Assembly: GCA_028456385.1 (NCBI GenBank) | Contig: JALNQF010000039.1 | Coordinates: 186,001 to 250,000 of the forward strand | Source: Ophiosphaerella korrae | Lineage: Eukaryota; Ascomycota; Dothideomycetes; Pleosporales; Phaeosphaeriaceae | DNA length: 64,000 bases | Direction: 5' to 3' | In this document: in pieces, positions 11,073 to 23,070 of the stretch | Layout of the letters: the number at the start of each line of letters is the position of its first letter | Position numbering within the stretch: the stretch's first letter is position 1 | Program-made: the position numbers and the translations under genes | Notes under the pieces: model-generated | The model's database searches: none | Told to the model about the DNA's origin: nothing | The model's input: the letters and a program-made list of their open reading frames with translations, nothing else

Positions 11073-14000
11073 ATTATCTTCAAGTATTCAATTACGGGAC
11101 ATCAAGTATATAAAGGAAACAATAATAAGTCTTTGTTCGGGAAAATATTTGAGGAGAAGGGAAGGGGGTTGAGTGATCAAGCGAGTCCGTCTGCACCGTA
11201 TAGGCGACAGCCGAAATCAAATTCTTAAATTCTTCCGCACCTACCCTCCCACTCCCAATTGGTTACTTTGAATACCATGGCTGCTCGGTCGACATCATGT
11301 CCTATAATAGGCAAGCATTTCCGAGTGTTGGGAAGAGGTTATCGATGTTCCCCTCGCAAAGGAGAAAGCCCATTATTGACGGAGACTCAAAAATTTGGAA
11401 AGAGATACCGCATGGATCCACCCCTAGACAAAGATGCTTCTTCTACAGCTTCACCTAGCCTTCATACAAACATATCTGCAAAGACACTAGGTTAGGACCT
11501 ATCGTTGGAAGGTAATGAAAGCATCATGTCTTATACCAAGAAATACTCACTAACATTCTACAGTACCAACGATGGCTCATGTTGTTCAAAGACACCATTC
11601 ACAGGTCTCCAGTGGAGGAAACCAACGCCCCGTTAAACTTAACAGTGCACCGCCAGATACACATTCATCCGATTGTACAAAGGGCATATCAAATAGGAAG
11701 TTCTCAAACTAATATAACTCCAGGCAGGCAACACCAGCTTCGATCGGGTAGGAACCAAACAGTACCACAAAGCCATTCTCGTCAAGAAACCACCAAATTA
11801 TCTTCCTTGTACCATGCCTCCAAACCTACTCGCAAAGCGAAAGCCGCGGTTCAGTCTAATCATATGTCACGTCCAGCGCCGTTATTCGGCACGATACGGC
11901 TATGCATGTAGCAGAAACTCAGGATACTGGAAGCACAGCCAGTAAACTCGATGAAGTGATATATAAGTCAGTGAGAGCTCTTATCCAAAATCTTTGTGAG
12001 AAAAGGTTCAAAAACACCTCCAAAGAAGGGCTTATCAGTTTGAGGGTGCTATAGCTCAAACTGGGTGAGTGGAACTTTCGGCTGCTCAACCTGGACTGTT
12101 CTGCGGTGGCACAACTTGTATCAACACAAGGGCGAATTTACCAGCTGTTCAGACACGTCGAAACCGAGGATACGAAATCGAAAAAAATACATAGGGTGTC
12201 TGGACCGAGTAGTTACCAGCAAAAGCGATAAGTCTCTTACTAGATATGTTTATGTGCACCTTTTGGGCCCACCAATCGAGGTGTACGATTTCTATCTTCT
12301 TCGTAGACAGCTTTAAGCCTATCATTCTATACACATAGCAACGTCCCCAACTCCTCATACTGTGAGCACTTACAGGTCCTGAGCCCCACAAAACACATAT
12401 GTAGCTATCAGCCTTCGTATTTTTGGCCGGTATGAGCAGCTTTTGCGGTTTTGACACGGGGCAAATTCATGGCCCGATGCTCCGCTTCTACGTCAACAAA
12501 AAGGCCATGGGAGATGTATCGAGCTGGAATGATGGTGAGATGTTTGGGGATAAGCTCAACAGGACGCGGCAAGCCGCCCAAAATTTGCTAGTTACACCAC
12601 GTCCCGCAAGGGGAATAGTAGATGAAAGTGGCGTCGATGGCATAGAGCGATCGAGATTGTTTTAGAGCTTTCAGGGGCTTCTTGAAGCAGCTTCATGTTG
12701 ATAAAGATTTGTTTCGAGTATATCACGAAAATTGAACAATCCATCGTCCGTTGAATTACAAAACATGGTTCTTCAGCAATGGTCTACCGTGTATCAGCCA
12801 TACAATTTGTCTTTGCAAGGACCCTGAAATCTAGCCGTCATATATTAATGACAAGGAGGTTGTGGAGAGAGTCCAATCATCTATCTGATGGAACTAAAGA
12901 GCTTAGTGCATTAGCACAGGGCCAACTGTTTAGCTTGATTTCACAGCAGATCGTAGCGCAGCACAGTTGGGAAATGGGATTCAGCTATTCATAACCTTGT
13001 TATCGGTATCCCGGATCTCATCAGCTGCGCCTTCACCAAACTTTTCAGCACCTCGCTTAGCCCAGCCATAACCGCAATTCCAGCCTCGACTAGCCCACGG
13101 GAGGCTGGGTCGACCGCTACCTGCCACGAGCTATGAGAACGAAATCAATAATCGCCGCTTGGACTCAATGTGGATGCTCTGCAATCTAGGTTAGACTGTG
13201 ATTACACACATCAGGTCAGGATTTTTTCGCATTCGCAATGCAATAACCAAATTGAGATTGTCTAGTTACAACCATAATTATTCGATCTAGATGCCGAATT
13301 TGGGTTTTTTGCGCTAGGATAATAACTTATCCTCGCTGCACGCATGTCCATGCGATTACGTAGCACATTACTGTTGTCATACGGGGGGCGTTTTGTGTTG
13401 GGGCGGCTCGCAATCAGGCCCCCCCACAAAGCTGCAAATCACGTTGCGTACGAATGCGATGAGATGGCAAAGTCAAAGTATTGGATCGGCCTCGTAGCGA
13501 GGGTGCGCCTCTGGTGCAACTACACACCTGTCACATGCAAGGGTAACCGACTGTTGGTTGCGATGAGACACGTGGAGATGTTACCTGCAAAATTGCGCAA
13601 GCTTCCTGACACCTCATCGTTGCACGCCTGTGGCGTAAATTCGAGGCGGTAGGCCCAGACGGTCTAATCTACGAACTGATAAATACCAGAACTCGGCTCG
13701 GGTGGCGGCTTTGATGATATCTTCGGCTTTCTCGGGTTTGTCAGCGAAAGGGCTGCCAGACAATTGGCGGTGCCAGCATCCGTTTTCATCCGTGAGCTCA
13801 TCCGTATCACCGTGTGAGTCTTCGTGCCATAGTATATTCTGCTAAGACGTTGCCGACCTCTCCTGCATCAAATGACCGGCCGAGTTCCCTAACTGATTAT
13901 CTCAGGTGGTATGGGCGTTCGCTCAACTGGTTAGGCTGCAGGTTGCGGTGGTGCATCTTGGCGAAGCCTCGAACGTGACATAAGTAGGTTCATTTACATA

Positions 14001-16270
14001 TCCGAGGGCAAGTGTCCCGAGCACGTCGACCGCGACTCTGGAATGAGTCCAAGGTGTTTCGAGGAGTGACAGTATTCATGGAACAGAGGTTGAAAATTGA
14101 AGACGCTGAATAGGTTCCAGGAGCGCACTAAATACGGGTCCGGTGCCGTCGTACCCTCCAACTAGGCAACAAAACATTATAGGGCCTACAGGAAGGCCCT
14201 TTTGTTCCTGCTCGGCTTTCTCTGCCAATTTGAAGGATACCTGTTGATGGACGCTGACAAGCGCCTGCTGTCGCGGCCCATGCTGCACGCCACCAACGTG
14301 CCTTTCCGGCTCCTCGTCAATTTCCAGTCGTCGCTACCACGTTTTGTTCCCTGTCGGTGCAGCGGTGTCACTCCGGCAGTAGAGGTAACAAGAATGGCGT
14401 GTTAGCGGTGCAGCGATAGGCTGGATTTCGAGGAGGAAAAGACTAGCGGCAGTTTTGTGCAGTAATCTTGAGGCAGTGTTCGTGAAGGCTTCAGACAACG
14501 ACAGTGCAGGCACGAGGGTGTGTTGAGCACGTTCCTGAAGCTAACGCTGTCTTTAGCGCTAAGCGAGGTTCCGTGAGTGCGGGGGTGTTGGCGCCTTTTC
14601 CAAAGCAGCAGGGATGCATTGCGAAAATTCTCCTTCAGACAAGCCTCATCGCGTCTGAATCTCGTATTTATTACTTCCAGATGCCTACCAGTAGGCAACC
14701 GTAGTGTGACTTCGAAAGAGCTGACGCCCTCGATGCTGAATGCTGAGGTCTATTTTCCATCTGACACAGTGCACATTGGCCCATGTCCAGCACGTCCACC
14801 GTGTTTGGGTCGGGTCATGGATGGCATCCCGCGCTACACCGTATGTTGGCTTCACATTTGCCCCAAAAAGCAGAATATACCTGGATAGCGTTCGAGGATC
14901 ACTGCCCTAGTCCAATCGCAACCCCCATCTTGATTTCGCCATTAAGCCATGGTCCCCTCCAAACCTCCCATTGGATCACATCCTAGACAGTGGAGACGCA
15001 ACATCCGATGCGCATGAACACTCCCGGCTGATCGTGGAAGCCTCAACCAACCCACTGCTTTCCTACAGGCACGTCCGCTGTATCCTCGTTGCAGAAGCTT
15101 TGATTTAAGGGGCGTACCGCTCGATTGCGGCCAGGCCGGCCTTTGCCACGATGTTGTTACTGCTTTCAAACAAAAAGACAAGGCTGCACCTTCGAAGCTT
15201 CCATGGTTTGCCGGCACCATGTAACTACCCAGTCCGTGCAAGCGGCACTGCCGATCCGGCCTGTCTTCTGCTTGCTTCCGCGCTTGCGGATCATCAATGA
15301 GGCGTTCATTGTTTGCGCTCGTGTTTGGCCCAAATCCCCACCCTTGGTACTGTGTCACGAACTTTAACTTTGATTCCCAGCCGCTTGCCGCACCCATCTC
15401 ACGCGTGCGTACTCATGTGATTTTCTTTTGATGGTACCGATATTTCACTTTTCTGTGCGCTATTGCGTCCCAAGGCCAGACCCTCATAGACCACATCTCA
15501 CTGAGATCCATTTTCTTGTTTTCTACATGCGCCTAAGAACAGACGTGCGATGCTTCCTCTAATCAGGCTGTCCCTCTGGCAAGACCAAACCGTACGCAGT
15601 ATGTACTTTTACATGCACAAGTAGCCTTCTATTTACATAATGCATGTGAGATTCATTGTCAACTTTCGATCCCTGGGTCCCGTTCGCTTATATCACCCGC
15701 TAATGCAAGACATAAATCTTTGGGTCTTCACAGGATGACGGGCGCACCGCTTGCACCTTGGCCAGACATCTGGGGAACGTCCGATTCGCGAGACAAAGCA
15801 ACGAGATAAGGCTAGTGACGGCTCTTGAATCGCGCACTTAGTCGGTTCAACACGCCCCCCTAACAGACCCATGGTTCGAGTATATGCCCCGAGTCAGTTG
15901 CGCACCAATACCTTTGACGAAAAGTGAAACTCTATCGTTGACATGCTTTGATCCAACTTCGGATCTACCAATCGGCGTTCTCCCCCGGGCCCCTCAATTC
16001 AATCGCCAATGTCTTCCCCTACCTCGCCAACCAAAAGAATAATCGAATTCTTCTAGGTGCTCTTATCTTCGCCTGCTCTTCCTTCTGATAATGCCGGTCT
16101 CCTATCTTACTTTTGCGAAACACTGATATTCCATGTCAACCCTCCTGTGATTGTCCGCTTGCCTATCGATGCGTAACCCAATCTCCAAATTGCCCAACAA
16201 CTTTATACTGTGGCAACAGGTGGTGCTGCAGTAAATCCTCTTTCCTAACGCCCACCACACTCATCCGACA
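11073..16270. other. Gene-poor stretch, no recognisable family
   Basis: About 5.2 kb with no frame that I can assign. Short open stretches exist (for example 11579-11911 plus, 12423-12665 plus, about 13640-13850 minus, 14942-15397 minus). They lack starts, splice logic or known motifs and may be old relics. 13-16 kb is more GC-rich than 11-13 kb. No terminal inverted repeat pair was found by eye. The last few hundred bases must hold the promoter of the 7-TM gene. Confidence 0.5.
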
Positions 16271-17628
16271 ATGATTTCCGCAGAAGGTGTTGTAGTACGT
16301 TCACGCTTGAACCGGCACCGACCCAGATCTTTGCTGACCATTTGCAGGCAGCAGAATGGTGCTTGTTCTCACTAGCCTTCCTTCTAGCGGTCGCTCGCTT
16401 CTCGCTACATCTGCGTATGGGCAACCATAAGCTCTTGATATCCGATATATGGCTTTTTATCGCGGTATTGGATTGCTTGGGCTTGATTATATGCGACACC
16501 ATAACATACAAGGCTGGGGCTATGTCTGATTTTACCACAACATCTCTTCTCATCCAACAGGTTAGTTGAACCAAAAGAGCGGACACATGCGCATTGACCT
16601 TGTTGCTGATTTACATGACATAGGTGCGGTTCGCTACGAATTATCTCTTCGACTTTGGCCTTTACTTTACCAAATTCAGCATGCTCGCCTTCTACGTACA
16701 GATTATTCCAAAAACCCTACCCCATCTGCATAAAGCCCTCTACGCGATCATTGCCTTTGTGGCGTGCGCTAGTCTCACCACCTTGTTTGCGGATACATTC
16801 TGGTGTGGTACAAACCCAGCCGTCAATTGGTAAGTGGTTTTTGCAATCAACCTTTATCAAGTGTTCAGCTTACTCATTACACGAAGGTCTACGGAAACGA
16901 CATGCTCTGTATTTACATCTATGCACTTGGTCAAAATGAATTGGTCCCTGAATTTCATATCCGAAGCTCTCAGTAAGATTGTTTCCTCTTCTCATACAGG
17001 CTAAATCTTACACCCCCCGCCTTAGTACTTCTATTGCCATTTCCAATGGTTCACGGCCTCAAACTCCGCCATCAAAGCGAGAAAATTGGTCTCTTGGTAG
17101 TGTTTTTGCTGGGAGGTGTCACCCTCATAGTGAGCACCGCGCGATTCATTGCTCAGCTGATCGTGGCCAACAATATTGCCATTTGTACGCTCACCCCCCG
17201 TCATCACGAAGCTTGAACCTTAACAATACCTAGACATTCTCGCAATGACCGAATACACCGTTGCCATTATGATCCTCTCCCTCATTACTCTGCGTCCTCT
17301 GCTTCGAAAGGTCTACCGAGTGGCGACAGGCAGTCAAGACAATTCGCCGTTCTCACGCAGCAACAATATCACGCAATCAGGCAAACGAAGAAAATCCGGC
17401 GTACCTCCCAGTGGTTCGAAATGGAAAAGCTCGCGAGTTGTATATTCAGAGAAACCCCCGACACGTAATAATATGTACGGCAGCGAGGTGGAACTTACGG
17501 AGTTGGAGGTAGGGAAGATATATAAAACGGAGGAGGTCAGCGTAACGAGTACAAGAGAAGTGGATACTATAGATGACGGCAAGTCCTCTCAAGAGGGAGC
17601 ATCCAGGGCCGTTCAAGGCCCCATCTAA
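16271..17628 (+). CDS. Rhodopsin-like (PTH11/SAT4-type) fungal 7-TM membrane protein
   Basis: Six exons (16271-16294, 16348-16560, 16624-16829, 16887-16972, 17026-17184, 17234-17628) give 360 residues. Five introns of 49-63 nt all have GT/AG borders and keep the frame. About seven hydrophobic helices fill residues 8-265. The loop after helix 3 has a Cys pair (FWCGTNP and TTCSVF), and NWSLNF...LLLPFPM marks helix 5, as in the fungal rhodopsin-domain family found in PTH11-like receptors and integral membrane proteins near metabolite clusters. A hydrophilic, Ser/Lys-rich cytosolic tail of about 95 residues follows. There is no retinal-binding lysine that I would claim. Its role (receptor or scaffold) is unknown. 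A second family member lies at 32782 inside the polyketide cluster. Confidence 0.85.
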
Positions 17629-19782
17629 TAACGATTAGTAAAGTAATGACCCGTAATGTATTATGCAAAACTTGGTAACATGTGACTAAATCTGCTATAT
17701 TCATTGCTAACTACGCTAAAGTTCTATACCCAGGAAAACTGCGAAAGTGCGGCACGTACAGTCTGCAACTTGAAAAAAAATCTACAACGACAAAATTTCA
17801 AAGCAGTACTCGTGGGATATCTGCTTGGATTTCCCAATAGATCGTCATAGTCCGAAAATTGTTATACCCGTATTTGGATGGAGCGCCTTTGCTAACATCT
17901 ACTTGGCAATGCCTTGGCATGCAGTCAGATATCCACTCCATCTCCGACGAATCCCTACCCGGCCCGACGGATTAAAACGCTGTCGAATAGTTGTTACTTG
18001 CGCAAAGTGCACGTACATATTGTGGTGTAGTAGAACCGCACGTAATCGGGCAGTCTTAGGTCAGCCTTGCGGCTCCGCAAGGGGCTCCGAGTGAGATTGG
18101 ATAGGGGAGATAGACACCGACACCAACTCGTCAAATAGCTACTCAAGCCATATATTTCAACTCGTCTCACCAACTGCGGGTCGTCACCTACCTCCTGCTT
18201 CTACGTGCATCCCAGCATGCCACAATATAAAGGTCTACTACAGCGGCGACGCATGGTACCATGTGTATGACAAAGACTGCTCAAAGGACACTTGTTTTCA
18301 CATCACTAATCATCGTGCAAAAGCTAGCCGTATTGTAGCCCGGAAAATTGCAAGTATGCACACTTCTTCTATCTATCTCGAAACCTCGCATTGTGCATTA
18401 ATATAATTGTACATGAGGGGTGTGGCTACTTATAACAATACCAATTCTATACCTATCGTTGTCCAATTGGGGTGCGTGACAGGTAAGAGCAACATACTGC
18501 CAGCCAATTTTTTGGCCCTTAGCTGATTCGCTATAACTGAGTAATGCACATGGGACCGCATTTTCGGTGATACGTACGCTCAGATTTTCTCCGTACCCAT
18601 TACCTAACTCTAGGTAATGCGCTGTTATGCATGCGCTAGTTTCCCAATTTCATACGCTTTAAAAACAAGTCTTTCTGGTATGTCAAGAGAGTATTTCAAC
18701 GCGTTCATGGTTTCTCGAACAATAGCGTTTCGCCCCAAACCAAGAAATCGTTCTGTTATAGCATTGAGCACTATTAGGGAGGAAATAGGATAACTACGCA
18801 AAGGGGTTGAGTAAGTAGTGATATAGTGTAATATATTATTCAAATTATTGATAAAACCCGGAGGAGGACTAAGAAGTAGTAAGATAAAATCTACTTATTA
18901 CCTATAACGTCAACTCTTTAGTAATAAAGACCTTCATATTTATAGTTAGTAGAGTAATATAATTCACTCTAGTAATCTCATCAGACGCTATTCCTAGTAC
19001 TTAAAACTATTATGATAATAATATTTGAGTGTCATATTCTTGTGCAGATTAAGTAAGAAAAACTTTCCCTCTACATCCCTAGTATATCAAACCAGTAGAA
19101 TTCCTTTGAGTAAAACTCTTAGAGTATGTAGATACATATATAAGGAAGGGAATATCTTCATTAGAGTAAGTTCGCACATCTTTTCATTATTAGCAACAAC
19201 CGAATTAGGATACATAGCTGTTAAAGAAGAAGTTAGTGGGCGTGAATGCATAGATACGGATAGAAGAATATTTTATTAGCAGACGAATCTCTACCCTAGA
19301 TTTCGTAAACGTACGTCCCAAAGCCTAACTCAACTCAGTTATATTAATCTAAACTTGGCTAAAAAAAGCTCCTAGCTCGACACAAACATTTGATAACAGG
19401 CGCCGAAATTCGATGCTGAACGAAAAGTGATGACTAAGAACAGTAGTTAACGCATTAAGTAAAGGCGAAAATGTAAGAGGTAGAGACTAGTAGTACGAGG
19501 CAAAATTCAAGAAACGGGCAGTAAGAACGACTTTTGGTCTAGAAGAACAACGCAAGTTGTATTTCAATGAATAACTATTAACACTAATTCCAGTCCATAA
19601 ACCCGTAGTGCACCCCCCAACTTTACTCTGTAAAGCCCCTCCGCAATCTGTACGTATAGAGATTGTACCTTTGGATAAGAGTCATCTATTATATCTTGTC
19701 GTCGCTTTACGTAGGCTGTACAAAAAAAAAATTAAGCCTAGCCTCATTCTCGAAGGCCAGCTCTCTTACCATTGTACCTTCA
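17629..19782. other. Gene-poor, AT-rich stretch
   Basis: About 2.2 kb. From roughly 18600 to 19600 the sequence is strongly AT-rich, with many TA dinucleotides and stops in all frames. It looks like old repeat DNA after C-to-T mutation of the RIP type, but I recognise no element. No inverted terminal repeats were seen. Confidence 0.5.
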
Positions 19783-20151
19783 TTAGCTGATATTAGGACC
19801 GTTGGGGATAAGACCTACGACGTCCCTAATCTTGGTAATCTTGTCCCCGGAGAACGAATAGCGGCTTTAGACATCTGGGTTTGTAATCCATCTCTCCTTG
19901 GCCTTGTCGAGAAGATAGACCTCGTCACTGAAACCCTTCACTAATGGAGTACGCCGACCCAACGCAGGGCCTTTTTGGTATGAATCAACCATAGGCTGAG
20001 GAACTGTCTCGCATGTGATCTTGGAGGTACTGAAGAGCACCTCTTAGATTTCAGGGTTGGCAATATGACGCAGCCTATTGTTGAGGACGAGGTAGGCGGC
20101 GGCATCCACATCGCTCTTGATGCGTTTGCCCTCAAAACTGGAAGCAGCCAT
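19783..20151 (-). pseudogene. Small relic gene with two in-frame TAA codons
   Basis: A single minus-strand frame starts at an ATG (20151-20149) and runs 122 codons to a TAA at 19785-19783. It is broken only by two internal TAA codons, after NPEI and after NPDV. The rest reads as one coherent protein. The block EVYLLDKAKERWITNPDV and an ending IPNGPNIS resemble a small repeat of the type VYL-x-G-KR-x-I-x-P-x-V-F found in uncharacterised fungal and bacterial proteins. Two such repeats may be present, since NNRLRHIANPEI has the same pattern. CAA-to-TAA is the simplest route to both stops and fits RIP at CpA, but the ancestral codons are inferred. Function unknown. Confidence 0.6.
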
Positions 20152-20609
20152 TGCTTGAAGTATGCGGACTTGGAGATTACAAAATTGGTGCTTTGAAGAA
20201 TAGAAGAGTAGATGTAGGTGGAAAGTCTGTGTGTTGTGCAAATCTATTGGGCTGAGTAATAAGATATTTATATTCATCAAACGATTATAAACCCACCATG
20301 CGTAAAGACGAGAAGACAGAGGGTGAAGATAGTGCACTGAGTCTATAATTTACAGGAAAGATGTCATAGTGTTGGAGACCTGGGCAATTGCAGACCGAGA
20401 TATTGGTGGCTGGCTAGAAATATTGTGGTCTTGATCTGAGTGCCCATACTGGTACCTTGGCGTCTTGTACGAGTTACATATGGAGCTCTGCTCTCTACCT
20501 TTGCCACGAACCAGCCTTTTGATACTGCTTGTTGTTGTAATAGAACAAAATGTATCTCCGTCCTCATGTCATAAGCAGAGCCAACCAATAATAGTAGAAT
20601 GGTTCTATA
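20152..20609. other. Spacer between the relic gene and the transposon
   Basis: About 460 bases with no coding signal or repeat that I can recognise. The last two bases (TA) are the putative target-site duplication of the adjacent element. Confidence 0.45.
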
Positions 20610-21662
20610 ACGTGGTTGGCAAGCGAGTTGCGCACCTCTTTGAGCGTACAACTCAACAACGCAGTAGAGTAGTGTAGATATATTGATATATTAAATTAAG
20701 CATTATCTACTGCATCAATTTTACACGTACGTGAGTTGTGCCCAGTCTCTCTGCACCTCTTGCAGCGCGCGCGAGCCTGGCGACTCAGGCCTGATGTCTC
20801 TCTATCTTGACGCCGTTTATTGACTTGACGCTGCACAGCCTCTCTCTCAGCAAGTATATCCTCTCCTTGTCCCTTTGCTAAGACTCCTTGCTTCTGAATC
20901 TGCTTCTTTTTTTGTAATTTACGTTTGCTAGCTACCTTATTAGCTCTTTCAAGACTAGAGATCTAATCGCGCATCAACTTAGCTTCTAGCATCATTCTAT
21001 AAGCTCCGTTTTTGAGTTGATTGATTGCGTCAATAATCGATGCTGGCGACAAGCTCTTGTGTCGGCGTACGCGCTCACGTACGTTACTCGGCGTACAAGC
21101 TACCTAGGGAGCCTCTAGTAGAGCTGGAGTAGCTAGAGTAGGTATACGTAGCTCTTATACGCTGCACCAGCTTAAACTAGCTACTTATAGTAGCTAGGTC
21201 TTTACGTAAGGCTCACTATCTATCGTATAGGCGATTAAAATGCGTTATAAGACTGTCTGTACGCTTAACAAAGTTGGCTGGCTACTTCTACCCAACTCGT
21301 AGCACATTACAGATAGCCAGTAGCTTATCAGCCATCTCATGCACAGTAGCCAGAATTGGGGCAAAACCACAAGAATCTAGATTAAGAATATACTCAACTA
21401 TTACCCCCTCCTCTAGCTAGCTGAGCTTCTTCGAGTTAGGCTGGCAATTGCGTCAGACAGTTATGTCAGCGCGTTAGTTACGCAGTGTTGATTCAACAAC
21501 ATTGTAGACTTTAGCTGCCTTTCGATTACTTGTAATTTGACTTAATTCAATAGATAAGATAGCAATCAAATATCTGCTTCGTTAGAAGGCAATTAACGCG
21601 TGCGGCGTGGAGCCATTATACAATAAGATAAGATGGGTGCGCAACTCGCTTGCCAACCACGT
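20610..21662 (-). mobile_element. Internally deleted, mutated pogo/Fot1-like DNA transposon with intact terminal inverted repeats
   Basis: The ends form inverted repeats of 27 bases with perfect identity, starting ACGTGGTTGGCAAGCGAG at both ends and flanked by TA on both sides (20608-20609 and 21663-21664), the target duplication of Tc1/mariner-pogo elements. On the minus strand the left part has a start-like ATG and a decayed helix-turn-helix region. The right part matches the C-terminal end of the relic at 53832-54690, including the basic region and the end of the reading frame near 20760. At 1,053 bp it is much shorter than the 1.8-2 kb usual for full elements, so the central DDE catalytic part is missing. 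Numerous TAG/TAA codons show heavy mutation. It cannot encode a transposase but could have been mobilised by a full copy elsewhere. Confidence 0.85.
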
Positions 21663-22852
21663 TACTTGCATTGTAATCGAAGTTAAAATCCTGGAGGCTC
21701 TTGAAGACGTCCATATTAGGTTTGCGAGTGGGTAGTTGCAAATCTCTACTAACCGCTGCTTGTGTCCATCTGGAAAGCTGTTCTAATTTTTTTCAAGGTA
21801 ATTGGATAAATCAGGAGCTGAAAAGAAACCAAAGCCACAATGGAACTTGAGACAGCTGTTCAACACAATGTGTCATATGCTCGAATAATTCGATACTCTT
21901 CCGATCTCAAACGTAGAAACACTCTATGGCTTGATTGTAGATGCCTAGCAAGCTCAAAATAGTTTTTTAGTTCATTAAAATGAGTGCAGTATTTGAATAT
22001 CGGGCAAGCCCAGTACTTCTGCAAGCAAACGCTGATAAGTACATAGTAGATAACTAAAGAAGACGCAGGACAAACCAACCAAGAGGATCATGTAACGGTC
22101 TGACATGCATTGGCGGTTCAGTGTCGCAAGGCCCGAAGTAATTGTCTGCGATGTTCGTGCATGTGGCGTCCCTACACAGAGGCAAGTAGCATCTGGGCAG
22201 TTAGGTATTTCCCTGGTCTAGATGTACGAGAGTCTGCACGTGGCAACACCATTTGATAGCATCAGTCAGCCCAATTTTGATTCTTCAAGTCTGAAGCGCA
22301 ATTTTTCTCACACCAAAAGATCAACTCACCATTCGTGCTGAGGGGCATACCGCAGTGGGGATCCTCCCACCCAATAAGAGTGGTTCCCAAAGCAGACTTG
22401 TCACTCTTTCTCGTCACATATGGCAGTATTTTTATGCCCGAATCACGTTTACAAGTACATAGTATATCGAATTAACAGGGTATGCGATCCTATCGGTAGT
22501 ATTTTGGTGCGCATCAGGCGGCGCATGAACTTGGTCAGAATTCTTGCCTGCGACATTTCCCGCTAGTACCAGACACTTCCGTCCCGCCATGCTCCGACAC
22601 AGTAATTTCCGTCGCCATGCTAAACGCAACGCGGTAGCCGAAGTTTTTCCGAAGCTAATTATTATAAGCCATTATCAGTACTTCGTTATTACGCCCGGGT
22701 CCCGAAAACCCTCTTGAGTCTTGACAAAGTATCGCTCTTATTGCATCATTTTTATGTAATCTACACCATTTATCCGGTATTTACAGCGAAGAATTTGAAA
22801 AGCGATAGCGTCCAAGGGCGAGCACCTCCAACCGAGATACTATGGTACAAGG
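21663..22852. other. Gene-poor stretch between two repeat elements
   Basis: About 1.2 kb with no coding motif, no matching terminal repeats and no RNA gene that I can see. Confidence 0.5.
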
Positions 22853-23070
22853 CATAGGTAATGTAGGTGGGTCCCGGGCGGCAGGGGTGCGCAGGAGCAG
22901 CTTAAGCCTGGTTCGGTCTTGTTTTACATACACTTCAGTAAGGCGTGGACACGCAGGCGACTGAAAATCACAGATTTCAATACAAAATTACAGAGGATTT
23001 GATGTGAAACAGTCGGGTAGAGAGGTATCACTTGACCCCTGCCGCCCGGGGCCCCCCTACACTACCTATG
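22853..23070. repeat. MITE-like element, 218 bp, with 36-bp imperfect terminal inverted repeats
   Basis: The left arm (22853-22888) and the reverse complement of the right arm (23035-23070) agree at 33 of 36 positions. The GC-rich core CCCGGGCGGCAGGGGT is identical in both. The 146 bases in between have no coding capacity. This is the structure of a non-autonomous miniature inverted-repeat element. The superfamily is uncertain because no clear target duplication was identified. As RNA the arms would form a long hairpin. Confidence 0.75.

Noticed and set aside
13640..13850. Minus-strand open stretch with a plausible protein-like composition (block GCWHRQLSGSPFADKPEKAED)
   Set aside because: No start, no stop context, no neighbours in frame and no family that I can name; possibly an old exon but not reported as a gene.
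14942..15397. Minus-strand frame of 151 codons in the 11-16 kb gap
   Set aside because: No family, no splice partners, odd composition and overlapping open frames on the other strand; not supported as a gene.
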